53,751 nucleotides of DNA from Promethearchaeota archaeon (GCA_016840165.1 JAEOSU010000081.1:1-53751), one strand, 5' to 3'; shown: positions 25,620-35,681, numbered from the stretch's first letter. Notes: generated by a model not told the origin, from the letters alone. Translations and numbers: made by a program.

Positions 25620-26642
25620 ATGGAAAAAGATACTGATAAATTACCATCTGATGAACCGGAACAATTATTAGTCAAATCTCAAGAAAATACCGACCCAGAT
25701 TATGGAACAGAACCAAATAAAAGAAGCATTGAATCTCTATTAGAATATGGTGTTATAAATCTTGATAAACCAAGTGGGCCAACTAGTCATGAAGTTGTTT
25801 CATGGATAAGGAAAGTCCTTGATATTCCTTTAGCTGGTCATGGAGGTACACTGGATCCAAAAGTAACCGGAGTTTTACCTTGTGCTTTAGGAAAAGCAAC
25901 AAGAGTTTTATCAGCGTTGCTAACTGCAGGTAAAGAATATGTCGGAATTATGTGTTTGCATTCTCCCGAGAAGAGAAAGAAAATAGAAAAAGCATTTAAA
26001 TTATTTACTGGAAAAATTTATCAAACGCCACCCTTAAAGTCATCTGTTGTTAGAAAATTAAGGATTCGCGAAATTTATTATAATCAGTTACTTGAAGTAG
26101 AAGATAATTATGTTCTATTTCGCGTAGGATGCGAAGCCGGAACATATATACGAAAATTATGTTTTGATATTGGTGAGGTTTTGTGTTCAGGAGCACATAT
26201 GTTAGAATTAAGAAGAACGAGAGTTGGAAATTTTAAAGAAGATACTAGTCTAGTGACTCTTCAGAATATTAAGGATGCATATAGAATATATAAAGAAGAG
26301 GGAGATGAATTATATCTAAGAAAAATTGTAATGCCTATGGAAAACATGGTTTCTCATGTCCCGAAAATATATGTTAGAGATACTGCAGTAGATGCTATAT
26401 GTCATGGTGCAGATTTAGCAGCTGCTGGAGTTTGTTTAATAGATGCTAGAATAAATGCTGGTTCAAATATCGCTCTTATGACTCTAAAAAAAGAACTTAT
26501 TGGTTTTAGCATAGCAAAAATGCACGCGATGAAAATTTATAAAGCTAAATCTGGTATTGTGGCAAATTCGAATAAAGTTTTCATGGAAAGAGGGACTTAT
26601 CCTAGATGGACAGAGATTAAAAGTAAAAATGAAATAGGATAA
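25620..26642 (+). CDS. cbf5: Archaeal Cbf5 / TruB tRNA and rRNA pseudouridine synthase
   Basis: 340 residues, typical of Cbf5. The catalytic motif GHGGTLDPKVTGVLPCALG carries the Asp nucleophile. Earlier, VINLDKPSGPTSHEVVSW, and later IYQTPPLKSSV and CEAGTYIRKLC are TruB-family hallmarks. The C-terminal 80 residues form the PUA domain (AVDAICHGADLAAAGV...). Cbf5 is the catalytic core of H/ACA RNPs with Nop10, Gar1 and L7Ae and also acts on tRNA U55. A methyltransferase gene follows after 10 bp, so they probably form an operon. Confidence 0.96.
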   Translation: MEKDTDKLPSDEPEQLLVKSQENTDPDYGTEPNKRSIESLLEYGVINLDKPSGPTSHEVVSWIRKVLDIPLAGHGGTLDPKVTGVLPCALGKATRVLSALLTAGKEYVGIMCLHSPEKRKKIEKAFKLFTGKIYQTPPLKSSVVRKLRIREIYYNQLLEVEDNYVLFRVGCEAGTYIRKLCFDIGEVLCSGAHMLELRRTRVGNFKEDTSLVTLQNIKDAYRIYKEEGDELYLRKIVMPMENMVSHVPKIYVRDTAVDAICHGADLAAAGVCLIDARINAGSNIALMTLKKELIGFSIAKMHAMKIYKAKSGIVANSNKVFMERGTYPRWTEIKSKNEIG

Positions 26643-26652
26643 CCTAATAAAT

Positions 26653-27285
26653 ATGGATAAAAAAGAAGATCATTATTTTAATGAATATTCAAACTCCTCA
26701 GTAAAGTTTTATAGCGTTTCTGTTAGCTTAAGAAGGCATCTTTATATTTTCAAGACAGCTTCAGGAATTTTTTCTTATAAGAAATTAGATTTAGGAACAA
26801 AAGTATTAATCGAAAATATGTTTATACCCAAAAGTAAGCAAATTTTACTTGATTTAGGATGTGGTTATGGTGCAATTGGAATTGTATTAGCATATGAATC
26901 TCCTAAAAGTAAGATCTATTTAGCAGATATTAATCGGAGAGCTTTATGGTGTGCTAAACAAAATGTACAATTTAATTTACCTCAAGAAAAAGGGAGAATT
27001 AAAATACTCTTTGGTAAAGATTTTGAACCGTTTAAAAATAAAGGTATACAATTTGATGGAATTTATATGAATCCTCCAGTAAGATTAGGTAGAAAACAAT
27101 TTTTAAAGCTTTTTGAAGATTTACCACATTTTTTAAAAAAAAAAGGTAATTTCCAGTTTGTATTAAGGAAGAAAATGGGTTCGGAATATGTTTATAATTA
27201 TTTGAAAGAGGCTTTTTCTGAGCAACAAATAAAGATAATATGCAAGAGAAGTGGATACTGGGTCTTTAATTACATTCAAGATTAG
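26653..27285 (+). CDS. Class I SAM-dependent methyltransferase (RsmC-like)
   Basis: 210 residues. Motif I LLDLGCGYGAIGIVLA (SAM-binding glycine loop, residues 70-85), acidic motif IYLADINRRAL, and catalytic-type MNPPVRLG match small RNA/protein methyltransferases of the RsmC/COG2813 type, where NPP faces a guanine or adenine amino group. It directly follows cbf5 (10 bp), which suggests an RNA-modification operon. Exact target unknown. Confidence 0.88.
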   Translation: MDKKEDHYFNEYSNSSVKFYSVSVSLRRHLYIFKTASGIFSYKKLDLGTKVLIENMFIPKSKQILLDLGCGYGAIGIVLAYESPKSKIYLADINRRALWCAKQNVQFNLPQEKGRIKILFGKDFEPFKNKGIQFDGIYMNPPVRLGRKQFLKLFEDLPHFLKKKGNFQFVLRKKMGSEYVYNYLKEAFSEQQIKIICKRSGYWVFNYIQD

Positions 27286-27305
27286 ATTATTTTTAGGAGT
27301 TTAGT

Positions 27306-27361
27306 GTGTTCTAGGAACTGTAGAAAAAAAGTAAAATTTTTTAGAAATAGAACACTTTTTT
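27306..27361 (+). promoter_or_regulatory. Inverted repeat with T-run before rpoH
   Basis: Arms GTGTTCT (27306-27312) and AGAACAC (27349-27355) are perfectly complementary across 36 bases and are followed by six T residues. It could be the terminator of the cbf5-methyltransferase unit, or a leader structure of rpoH-rpoB. In AT-rich DNA a 7-bp dyad at this distance can arise by chance. Confidence 0.3.
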
Positions 27362-27392
27362 AATAATAATTTGCGAGAATAGATGATTTTTT

Positions 27393-27650
27393 TTGGCTAA
27401 AAAAAGAAAGATCGATGTTTTACTCCATGAATTAGTACCTAAACACTATCTTCTAACAAAAGAGCAATCACAGCAAATACTTGAAAAATATAAAATAACA
27501 ACAAATGACTTACCTCAAATGTTTGAAAAAGATCCTGTTGCCATAGCTATTGGAGCAAAAGATGGAGACATTGTGAAGATCGTTCGAAATTCTCATACAA
27601 CGGTAAAATCAGTAGATTATTACCGATATGTTAAGAAAGAAAAAGTTTAA
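27393..27650 (+). CDS. rpoH: DNA-directed RNA polymerase subunit H (RPB5 C-domain)
   Basis: 85 residues from a TTG start, matching archaeal RpoH. Conserved features are LLHELVPKHYLLTKEQSQQ, DLPQMFEKDPVAIAIGAKDG and the closing DYYRYV. The subunit equals the C-terminal domain of eukaryotic Rpb5 and sits at the downstream DNA jaw. It precedes rpoB by 45 bp, the standard archaeal order. Confidence 0.97.
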   Translation: MAKKRKIDVLLHELVPKHYLLTKEQSQQILEKYKITTNDLPQMFEKDPVAIAIGAKDGDIVKIVRNSHTTVKSVDYYRYVKKEKV

Positions 27651-27695
27651 CGAGTTTTATTAGAATAAATTAATTAATTAAAAGGAAAGAATATT

Positions 27696-30600
27696 TTGAT
27701 TTCTGAAAATTTATCAAACAGCGATAAGTGGGTTGTCCTCAAGAGTCTTTTTGATGAAAAAGGCTTAGTACGCCAACATCTGGATTCATATAATAACTTT
27801 ATTCAACATGAAATGCAGGAAATTGTTGATGAATCAGGCGAAGTTATTCCAGATATTCCAGGGTTTAAAATTAAGTTTGGGAAAATAAATGTCGGTGTGC
27901 CCAAAGTAAGAGAAGCAGATGGAGCTACAATGGAGATTACTCCTATCGAAGCTAGAATTCGAGAATTGAGTTACGCTGCAGATATTACTTTAGAGATGAC
28001 ACCAATAACCATCGATGAGAGAACACAGAGGGAAGAGGCTGAAGAAACACTAGATATCTATATTGGAAAGATACCCATTATGTTAAAAAGCTGTCGATGC
28101 CCTTTAGAATCCCTTACTGAACAGGATCTTATCAATAGAGGTGAAGATCCCTTAGATCCAGGAGGATATTTTATAATTAATGGAACAGAACGAGTTTTAG
28201 TTACTCAAGAAGATTTGGCTCCAAATCGAATTCTTGCAGAAGAAGCTAGTCGAAGTTCAAGTGCAACTCATCAGGCAAAGGTATTTTCCACCCGAAGTGG
28301 ATTTAGAGCGCCAGTTACGATTGAAAGAAAAAAAGATGGGAATTTAAGGGTCTCATTTCCATCAGTTCCAGGTAAAATACCGTTAGCTATACTGATGAGA
28401 GCTTTAGGATTACATTCTGATAAAGAAATTTTTGAAGCAATCTCAGAGAATGAGGAAATTCAAAAAGAACTGATACCTGTAATCGATGTAGCGTCTGAGA
28501 TCCAAGTATTAAAGGATCCTGAAAAATCAGAACAAAATGCTCAAGACTACATAGGAAAACGTGTTGCCATAGGACAAACAAAAGATTACCGTATTCGAAG
28601 AGCACTACAAGTATTAGATCGATACTTACTACCGCACATTGGAAATAATGAAGAAGATAGGATAAAAAAAGCTTATTACTTAGGACAAATGGCTCAAAAA
28701 GTTATGGAATTAGCTTTAGGGTTTAGAGAACCTGATGACAAAGATCACTATGCTAATAAGAGATTAAAGCTAGCGGGTGAATTATTCACATCGCTTTTTA
28801 GGGTAGCTTTTTTGAATCTTGTAAAGGATATAAAATATCAATTAGAAAGAACTGCTGTTCGAGGAAGAGCTCCAAACATTAAAACTGCAGTCAGAGCGGA
28901 CGTAATAACTGAAAGAATTAGGCATGCGCTAGCAACAGGAAACTGGGTTGGAGGAAAAGCAGGAGTTAGTCAGTTATTAAATAGAACCAATCATGTTGGA
29001 ACATTAAGTCATCTTAGAAGAGTTATATCTCCTCTGAGCAGAAGTCAGCCTCATTTTGAAGCTCGTGATTTACATCCTACCCAATGGGGAAAGATTTGCC
29101 CCGCTGAAACGCCAGAAGGGCCAAATTGTGGTTTAGTTAAAAATCTTGGATTAGCATCAATAATATCTGTCGGTGCGGATGAAAAAATAATTGAAAATAT
29201 CCTAATTGATTTAGGAGTAATTCCTATTAATGAAGTAAAAAATGTTCGCGGTGATAAGGTAAAAGTTTTTTTAAATGGTAAACTTGTCGGTATCCATCAA
29301 AAATATAATCCATTCATTCGACAGTTAAGAGAAAAAAGGAGAAAAGGTGAGATCGGACAACATGTTAATCTCGGTTATTATCATGATTCAAAGGAAATTC
29401 AATTAAACTGTGATGCAGGAAGAGCAACTCGCCCTTTATTTGTCATTAAAAATAAAAAAACCCTTATTACTAAAGAAGATATTGAAAAAGTTAACCAAGG
29501 AAAGTATATCTGGTCAGATCTCATTCAAAAAGGGGTCATTGAATATTTAGATGCCGAAGAAGAGGAAAATGCGTATATCGCAATGTTTGAGGAAGATATC
29601 ACCGAAGAACACACTCATTTAGAAATCTCTCCAGCAGCTATCTTAGGAATTTGTGCTTCAATAATTCCTTTTCCAGAACATAATCAGTCTCCTAGAAATA
29701 CATATGAGGCAGGAATGGTTAAACAAGCTTTAGGTTTATTTGCTGCAAATATGCATCTAAGATTGGACACCAGAGGACATACGCTTCATTATCCACAAAA
29801 ACCTTTAGTTAAAACTAGCCCCATGGAAATTATTGGTATAAATGAACGTCCTGCTGGACAAAATTTCATAATAGCTATGATGAGTTATGAGGGATACAAC
29901 ATTGAAGATGCCATCATAATCAATAAAGCATCAATAGAAAGAGGATTAGCAAGAAGTCATTTCTTTAGAACTTACGATGCGGAAGAAAGAAAATATCCTG
30001 GTGGTGAGGTTGACAAGTTTGAGATTCCAGAAAGGGGGGTTCGTGGATTCAAATCTGCTGAGTCATATCGTTTATTATCTGAAGAGGATGGAATTATAGA
30101 ACCTGAAACCTCCGTAAATGGTGGAGATGTGTTGATTGGAAGGACCTCTCCTCCAAGATTTATAAAATCTTATGAGGAATTTGAATTAATGCAACCTACA
30201 AGAAGGGAGACCTCAAAGAATATGCGTCATAATGAAAAGGGTATTGTTGATACAGTGATAATATCTGAAACTGTCGATGGAAATAAACTTGTCAAAATAA
30301 AAGTAAGAGATTTAAGAATTCCAGAATTAGGGGATAAATTTTCCTCTCGTCATGGGCAAAAAGGGGTACTAGGACTAATTCAACCGGGTGAGGATATGCC
30401 ATTTACATCAAAAGGTATAATACCAGATATTATTGTAAATCCTCATGCTATGCCATCAAGAATGACCTTAGGACAACTATTTGAGGGAATTAGTGGTAAG
30501 ATCGCATGTGTTACAGGGAAATTAGGAGATGCAACTGCTTTTGAATGGAAAGACATCACCAAATTACAGGAACAATTAGTGGATTCAGGTTTTGAATTCA

Positions 30601-31067
30601 ATGGTAGGGAAGTCATGTATAATGGAATTACAGGAGAAAAATATGATGCAGGAATTTATTGTGCTCCAATTTATTATCAAAAGTTATATCACTTAGTAGC
30701 GGATAAACTTCATGCTCGAGCTAGAGGTCCGGTCCAAATACTAACTCGGCAACCAACTGAGGGTCGAGCTCGGGAAGGAGGATTACGTTTTGGAGAAATG
30801 GAGAGAGATTGCTTAGTTGGCCATGGTTCTGCCTTATTATTGAAAGAGAGATTACTAGATGAGTCAGATAAAACTGTAATTTTAGTATGTGAAAAATGTG
30901 GCTTATTAGCGGTTTATGATAGAAATCGAGATAAGAGATATTGCCCGGTGTGTGGAGAGGGAACTATTATCTCTAAAGTAGTTTGTTCATATGCTTTTAA
31001 ATTATTATTACAGGAAATGATGTCCTTAGGTTTGGCGCCGAGACTTAAATTGAAAGAGAAGATATAG
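27696..31067 (+). CDS. rpoB: DNA-directed RNA polymerase subunit B, unsplit
   Basis: 1123 residues from a TTG start, so the B subunit is one chain rather than the B''/B' pair of many methanogens and haloarchaea. Landmarks: GGYFIINGTERVLVTQEDLAP, fork/lobe region RRVISPLSRSQPHFEARDLHPT..CPAETPEGPNCGL, hybrid-binding DKFSSRHGQKG, and C-terminal zinc motif CEKCG...CPVCG followed by FKLLLQEMMSLGLAPRL. The A' subunit gene that usually follows is not here; the next genes are on the other strand. Confidence 0.98.
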   Translation: MISENLSNSDKWVVLKSLFDEKGLVRQHLDSYNNFIQHEMQEIVDESGEVIPDIPGFKIKFGKINVGVPKVREADGATMEITPIEARIRELSYAADITLEMTPITIDERTQREEAEETLDIYIGKIPIMLKSCRCPLESLTEQDLINRGEDPLDPGGYFIINGTERVLVTQEDLAPNRILAEEASRSSSATHQAKVFSTRSGFRAPVTIERKKDGNLRVSFPSVPGKIPLAILMRALGLHSDKEIFEAISENEEIQKELIPVIDVASEIQVLKDPEKSEQNAQDYIGKRVAIGQTKDYRIRRALQVLDRYLLPHIGNNEEDRIKKAYYLGQMAQKVMELALGFREPDDKDHYANKRLKLAGELFTSLFRVAFLNLVKDIKYQLERTAVRGRAPNIKTAVRADVITERIRHALATGNWVGGKAGVSQLLNRTNHVGTLSHLRRVISPLSRSQPHFEARDLHPTQWGKICPAETPEGPNCGLVKNLGLASIISVGADEKIIENILIDLGVIPINEVKNVRGDKVKVFLNGKLVGIHQKYNPFIRQLREKRRKGEIGQHVNLGYYHDSKEIQLNCDAGRATRPLFVIKNKKTLITKEDIEKVNQGKYIWSDLIQKGVIEYLDAEEEENAYIAMFEEDITEEHTHLEISPAAILGICASIIPFPEHNQSPRNTYEAGMVKQALGLFAANMHLRLDTRGHTLHYPQKPLVKTSPMEIIGINERPAGQNFIIAMMSYEGYNIEDAIIINKASIERGLARSHFFRTYDAEERKYPGGEVDKFEIPERGVRGFKSAESYRLLSEEDGIIEPETSVNGGDVLIGRTSPPRFIKSYEEFELMQPTRRETSKNMRHNEKGIVDTVIISETVDGNKLVKIKVRDLRIPELGDKFSSRHGQKGVLGLIQPGEDMPFTSKGIIPDIIVNPHAMPSRMTLGQLFEGISGKIACVTGKLGDATAFEWKDITKLQEQLVDSGFEFNGREVMYNGITGEKYDAGIYCAPIYYQKLYHLVADKLHARARGPVQILTRQPTEGRAREGGLRFGEMERDCLVGHGSALLLKERLLDESDKTVILVCEKCGLLAVYDRNRDKRYCPVCGEGTIISKVVCSYAFKLLLQEMMSLGLAPRLKLKEKI

Positions 31068-31148
31068 AAAAATTATATTAATTCATCTTTTTTTGTTTCA
31101 TATATAAATAAAAAAAAAGTAAAAATTTGTTTTTTCAGTTATTAGGGA

Positions 31149-31568
31149 TTATACTACAAATCCAAGAAAGCTCGCTAGTCCCGGTATGAGCGTATACAAA
31201 AGGAATAAAAAGAACAACGTTAATAATGATATCCATAGAGCATTATCCCAAGGAACATCCAATAGATATTTAGCAAGTAGCAATATGATTAAAAAGCCAA
31301 TTATTGGCACTAAAAGCATCAAGTAATTGCCATCACTCCAAGGGATGAGGGATCCAATAACTCCTAATACTGAACTAATTGCTCCTAATACAATAGGTAT
31401 TATTAAAACAAAAATAATAGCTAATATAATTATTATAATTATTTTATCCTTGGCTTTCGTTTTTGATTCTATAAGCAATACTGCTATAAATAGTATTAAG
31501 GCAACGATGATCGTGGCAAGAACAAACCATAAAATGAAAAATAAAGTATCTTCTAATTGAAACAGCAT
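31149..31568 (-). CDS. Small membrane protein, about four TM helices
   Basis: 139 residues. Hydrophobic helices at about 10-32, 44-68, 82-101 and 110-135 leave almost no soluble part. No charged residues suitable for transport are conspicuous in the helices. It lies convergent to rpoB and 130 bp from a second small membrane protein upstream on the same strand, so they may be co-expressed. Family unknown; the frame is supported by coherent membrane helices, which the antisense frame lacks. Confidence 0.65.
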   Translation of the reverse strand: MLFQLEDTLFFILWFVLATIIVALILFIAVLLIESKTKAKDKIIIIIILAIIFVLIIPIVLGAISSVLGVIGSLIPWSDGNYLMLLVPIIGFLIILLLAKYLLDVPWDNALWISLLTLFFLFLLYTLIPGLASFLGFVV

Positions 31569-31699
31569 TTTTATTCTTTCTCCTGTTTATTTGATTCAAA
31601 TTTTATAATTTGATTATAGCTAAATTAACATTCTTCTTTTTTAAATATTGAGGATATTATTTATTGAAAAAAATTTCGGATTGAAAAAAAAATTTCAAA

Positions 31700-31939
31700 T
31701 TAGATACCGAAATTAAGAAGGAAGAAATGAATGGCAAATCCCATTAGAATAGCCGCAATTGCGATGGTAATGACGGAAAGTTTTATAGAGATTTCCCTAC
31801 CGTATCTCGTATATATAATTAATATAGCTAAAGTGATAAGCCCAATTATTAAAAAAAGCCAAGCAAAGATCCACAAACTTAAAGAGGGGACTTCGAAATC
31901 AGTCAATTGCATAATTGATAATAACATGAGACTTTTCAC
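31700..31939 (-). CDS. Very small membrane protein, two TM helices
   Basis: 79 residues with helices at about 22-43 (WIFAWLFLIIGLITLAIL) and 53-75, separated by a short basic loop (YTRYGREISIK), which suggests the loop faces the cytoplasm. It is the upstream partner of the four-helix membrane protein. Not recognised; an overlapping + strand frame of 72 residues is judged its shadow. Confidence 0.55.
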   Translation of the reverse strand: MKSLMLLSIMQLTDFEVPSLSLWIFAWLFLIIGLITLAILIIYTRYGREISIKLSVITIAIAAILMGFAIHFFLLNFGI

Positions 31940-32153
31940 TTTTTTTTAGTGATAGATTAATAAAATAAATATTTTTTTTTTAATTTTATCATATTCTTTT
32001 TCAATAACTGAGATAAAATTTAATTATAATTTATCTTCATTATCGTCTAAAAAGAAAAAAATTTAACTTAGTTAATATTAACATCTTAAAGCAAATAAAA
32101 CTTAATAACTTAAAGGAATATTAATATAATTTTTAAATCGAGTTGCACATTTA

Positions 32154-32936
32154 ATGCATTTCTTAAAAGAATTAATAGAAAAGCCGGAATTAGATAACCC
32201 AGCAATGAATCACATGAATATCCATCGCCATTTCTATCGATATTCTAAAGGTGATTTTATTGGTCCCGCTATTAAAATTTCTCAAACTAGTTCAAAGATC
32301 ACTTTAAAAGGAACTCATGAGTATGAGGATTTAGTAACTGAACTTGTTTTAAGATCGATAACTGATGACAAAAAAATGATAGAGATCGAGGGAAATTTAA
32401 TTTCAGGTTTAGATATTAGTAAAATGTTAGAAAATAATAATATAAACTGGGATTTGCACGAATCTTCTGGTAAAACAAAAAATTTCAAGGCTGCGATAAA
32501 AGATACAATTAATAGTGAACTATTAGTAGAAATTATAGATCAACTACGCGATAATAGTTATTTATTAATCTCATTTCAATTAGATCCATTAATTAAGGTT
32601 AAAACTAAAAAAAATATTCCACAACCATCGAAAAAAAAAATCGGAGAAGATGATGTTAATAAAAGAATTAGTTTTTGTACAGGTTATTTAAAGAATACAG
32701 AAGAGAATCTCAAAAGAGTAATTGAGAACACAATTCCAGATTTTATATCAGAATTGCCGAAAAAATGGAAAAATATAACTCTTTTAAATAATTACAAGAT
32801 AACTGATATTCAATTGCCAAAGGATGTTAAAAATTCAAGATTATTACGAATTTTATCCGTAAGAAAGGGTAGAGTTTTTCGTTCAATTGAAATTGATTCT
32901 GAATTAATTGAAAAACAATATTCTATCGTTGTTTGA
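32154..32936 (+). CDS. Conserved-looking archaeal hypothetical protein, 260 aa
   Basis: Begins MHFLKELIEKPELDNPAMN and continues HRHFYRYSKGDFIGPAIKI, then KITLKGTHEYEDLVTELVL, a beta-rich region followed by helices. No nucleotide or metal motif is evident. The C-terminal third (LLRILSVRKGRVFRSIEID) is basic. It lies 50 bp before tfe on the same strand, so co-transcription with this transcription factor is possible. I think similar proteins exist widely in archaea but cannot name the family. Confidence 0.7.
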   Translation: MHFLKELIEKPELDNPAMNHMNIHRHFYRYSKGDFIGPAIKISQTSSKITLKGTHEYEDLVTELVLRSITDDKKMIEIEGNLISGLDISKMLENNNINWDLHESSGKTKNFKAAIKDTINSELLVEIIDQLRDNSYLLISFQLDPLIKVKTKKNIPQPSKKKIGEDDVNKRISFCTGYLKNTEENLKRVIENTIPDFISELPKKWKNITLLNNYKITDIQLPKDVKNSRLLRILSVRKGRVFRSIEIDSELIEKQYSIVV

Positions 32937-32985
32937 ACTGTAATGAATAATTTTAAAATATAACTGAAGATATAAGGTAATAAGC

Positions 32986-33579
32986 ATGAAGGAATTAAAC
33001 CCATTATTAAGATCTTTATTGTTTATCATTGGAGGAGATATTGCGATAGAAATTGGAATAGAATTGTTAAATTCAGAAGATCAAGACATAACTGATGAAG
33101 ATATTACTGAAAATATTCTAGCTCGAATAAAATCTGAGGGAAGAGATGTTGATTTTGAACCAGATGATACTGAAAAACTAAAATTGAATACTGTACGTAA
33201 AACATTATATAAATTATATGGTGAGAAACTTGCTCAATTTAGAAGAATTCGTGATAAATCTACGGGTTGGTTTATTTATTATTGGTGGCATGAATTTGAT
33301 TTACTTGAGGAAATTCTTTTGGAAAAAAAAAAGTTAGTGGAGGAGAAATTAAGAGAGAGATTAGAATTTGAACAAAACAATTACTTTTTCATTTGTAATG
33401 AGTGTGTAAATAATAATATTAAATATAACTTTGAAGATGCTTTTGAAATGAATTTTCGATGCCCAGATTGTGGTGGAGCCTTAATAGCACAAGAAAACGA
33501 TGATTTGATCAATTTCCTCAAGGAAAAGATTGCTAGATTAGAAAAGTTCGATTTAACTGTTGATTCTGTTAAAAAATAG
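32986..33579 (+). CDS. tfe: Transcription initiation factor TFE, alpha subunit
   Basis: 197 residues. An N-terminal extended winged helix (about 1-95), including NTVRKTLYKLYGEKLAQFRR and GWFIYYWWHEFD, is followed by a coiled segment (KKKLVEEKLRERLEFEQ) and a zinc ribbon with CNEC...CPDCGG (about 135-160). TFE stimulates promoter opening by contacting the RNAP clamp and non-template strand. Placed downstream of a conserved hypothetical gene. Confidence 0.96.
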   Translation: MKELNPLLRSLLFIIGGDIAIEIGIELLNSEDQDITDEDITENILARIKSEGRDVDFEPDDTEKLKLNTVRKTLYKLYGEKLAQFRRIRDKSTGWFIYYWWHEFDLLEEILLEKKKLVEEKLRERLEFEQNNYFFICNECVNNNIKYNFEDAFEMNFRCPDCGGALIAQENDDLINFLKEKIARLEKFDLTVDSVKK

Positions 33580-33650
33580 TTCAGAATTTTATTTTTAGAA
33601 AAAAAATTGAGTATTTTTACTTTATATTAAAAATTTTAACTAGAAACTGT

Positions 33651-35666
33651 ATGATTAAAAGAATAGGCACTTGTTCGAAAGATTGTTATGGATCTTGTGT
33701 TTTTATTGGAGAATGGGATGACCAAGCTCAAGAACGAAAATTTTTAAATGCTAAACCTGTAAAAAAACATCCTTTTACTAATGGTTTTTTCTGTGAGAAA
33801 TTAGTTAAAAGAGAATCTTTAATTTATCATCCAGAAAGATTAAAACACGCTTTGATTCGAGCGGGACCGAAAGGTTCGAATAATTTTGATAGGATTCCCC
33901 TAGATGAAGCAATAAAAATTATTGCTAATCGGGTGAATAAAACTATTGCAAATTTTGGAAGTAAATCAATACTCGGTGCCTATAATTCTGGAAACAACGG
34001 TTTATTATCAAGATTTGCGCCATTTCGATTTTTTGGAAAGATAGGTGCTACGATCACCAGCGGTGGTATTTGTAATGAAGGAGGTTGTGTAGGATTAAAT
34101 CAATTATTTGGAACTTACTCCACAACTAATCCACTTCAATTGATAAATCCAAAAACCAATATAATTGTGAACTGGGGAAGTGATGTGGCAAATCGGAACG
34201 TTCACACGCATTATTTGATTAAAAGAGCCATAAAAAATGGTATAAAATTAATCTCAATTGATTCAAGGAAAACTCAAAATTTTAAGGATTCTGATCTATC
34301 CTTTATAATAGCTCCTGGGAGGGATCATCTATTTGCTCAACTTATACTAAAACAAATTTTAGAGGAGCAAGCTTCTGATAAAGATTTCTTAATTAATCAT
34401 ACCTCTAACTGGGAGCATATTTTGAAAGAATTAGGGAAAATTAATACAAAAAAGATATTAGATCAACTCAACTTAGAAATTAATGAATTCCAAGATTTAA
34501 TCAATATCATTATAGAAAATAAAGATCATACAATTTTTAATATCGGCTATGGAATACAAAAAGATTTCTTTGGCGGTCGAATAGTCCAAACTATCGCCCT
34601 TATTCAGATTTTGCTTGGTAATTTAGGAAAGTCTGGTACGGGTATTATCTATTCCCAAAGCGACTTTAATATACCGTTAATCAATCCTTTAATTGATTTT
34701 ATTACTCAAAAAAACACTTATGAACCACTTAAAAATATCAAGTTAATTAGTTTAGGACGTGAATTATCGACAAATGATTATAAAATGCTTTTTATTTATA
34801 ATTTTAATCCAGTAAGTTCACTACCAAATCAAAATCAATTAAAACGCAGTTTTTTAAGGAAAGATTTATTTACAGTGGTTCAAGAGATTTTTTTGACAGA
34901 GACAACTAAGTATGCAGACATTGTAATTCCATCAAAATTTGATTTAGAATCTGATGATTTGTTTTCCCCTTATTATATCCCCGGGATTTCAATTAACCAA
35001 GCAGGCCCTTGTCCTTACGAGAATTGTCTAACTAATTATGAGTTTTTTCAAGGATTAGCTTTAAACTTGGGGTGGCAGAATTTAGCTATTCTAAAAGAGA
35101 ACGATTTAGAAATTGTGCAAAAATGCTTAAATCTTCTTCCTAATATTGCAAGAAATAATGTTAAAATACATGGTTATCATTTGTTATTTAAAAATGAGGA
35201 TGTTCCTTATGAGAAGCTTCAGTTTCCTACAGTTGATGGGAGAATTCATTTAAAAAAGATTTCTTTTAACTTTGGAGCCAAACTACTAAATAAAAGAAAT
35301 AATAGAGAATCTCATGAGTTTTTACTTATTACACCATCATTTAAGTATTTTCTTCATTCTCAATTAGGACAGTTAAATAGCCAATTTTTAATGGTTTTTG
35401 AAAAGATTTACTTAAATCCATTAGACATTGAGAAGCTGAAATTAAAGATAGGAAGAAAAGTAAAAGTAAGCAATGATCTTGGAAAGGCAGATTATACATT
35501 AGAAAGTCTTGATTCCATTAATCAGGGTGTAGCATTGATCTACTCAGGATCTCCAATGGGGATTAATAAAAACCATAATCCCAATATTTTTATTTCTGAC
35601 AAACCAGAAGAGTTAGGTTATTCGGGAGCTTATAATTCTGCCATTATTAATGTAGAAAAAATATGA
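33651..35666 (+). CDS. Molybdopterin (DMSO-reductase family) oxidoreductase, orphan
   Basis: 671 residues. An N-terminal 4Fe-4S motif CSKDCYGSC (C8, C12, C16) with the fourth Cys in GFFCEK, then the family pattern for bis-MGD binding: GAYNSGNNGLLSR, GGICNEGGC near the metal, and NWGSDVANRNVH. The C-terminal cofactor domain starts near residue 550 (LLITPSFKYFLHSQLGQLN). No Tat signal is visible, so it should be cytoplasmic. No electron-transfer subunit or cofactor gene lies nearby, so the substrate cannot be assigned; formate or polysulfide-type roles are possible but unsupported. Confidence 0.9.
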   Translation: MIKRIGTCSKDCYGSCVFIGEWDDQAQERKFLNAKPVKKHPFTNGFFCEKLVKRESLIYHPERLKHALIRAGPKGSNNFDRIPLDEAIKIIANRVNKTIANFGSKSILGAYNSGNNGLLSRFAPFRFFGKIGATITSGGICNEGGCVGLNQLFGTYSTTNPLQLINPKTNIIVNWGSDVANRNVHTHYLIKRAIKNGIKLISIDSRKTQNFKDSDLSFIIAPGRDHLFAQLILKQILEEQASDKDFLINHTSNWEHILKELGKINTKKILDQLNLEINEFQDLINIIIENKDHTIFNIGYGIQKDFFGGRIVQTIALIQILLGNLGKSGTGIIYSQSDFNIPLINPLIDFITQKNTYEPLKNIKLISLGRELSTNDYKMLFIYNFNPVSSLPNQNQLKRSFLRKDLFTVVQEIFLTETTKYADIVIPSKFDLESDDLFSPYYIPGISINQAGPCPYENCLTNYEFFQGLALNLGWQNLAILKENDLEIVQKCLNLLPNIARNNVKIHGYHLLFKNEDVPYEKLQFPTVDGRIHLKKISFNFGAKLLNKRNNRESHEFLLITPSFKYFLHSQLGQLNSQFLMVFEKIYLNPLDIEKLKLKIGRKVKVSNDLGKADYTLESLDSINQGVALIYSGSPMGINKNHNPNIFISDKPEELGYSGAYNSAIINVEKI

Positions 35667-35681
35667 TGAGAAATATTTTTT

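Noticed and set aside
18615..31067. Inteins in DP2, RtcB or RpoB
   Set aside because: Lengths are normal and the conserved blocks are continuous, without intein splice motifs.
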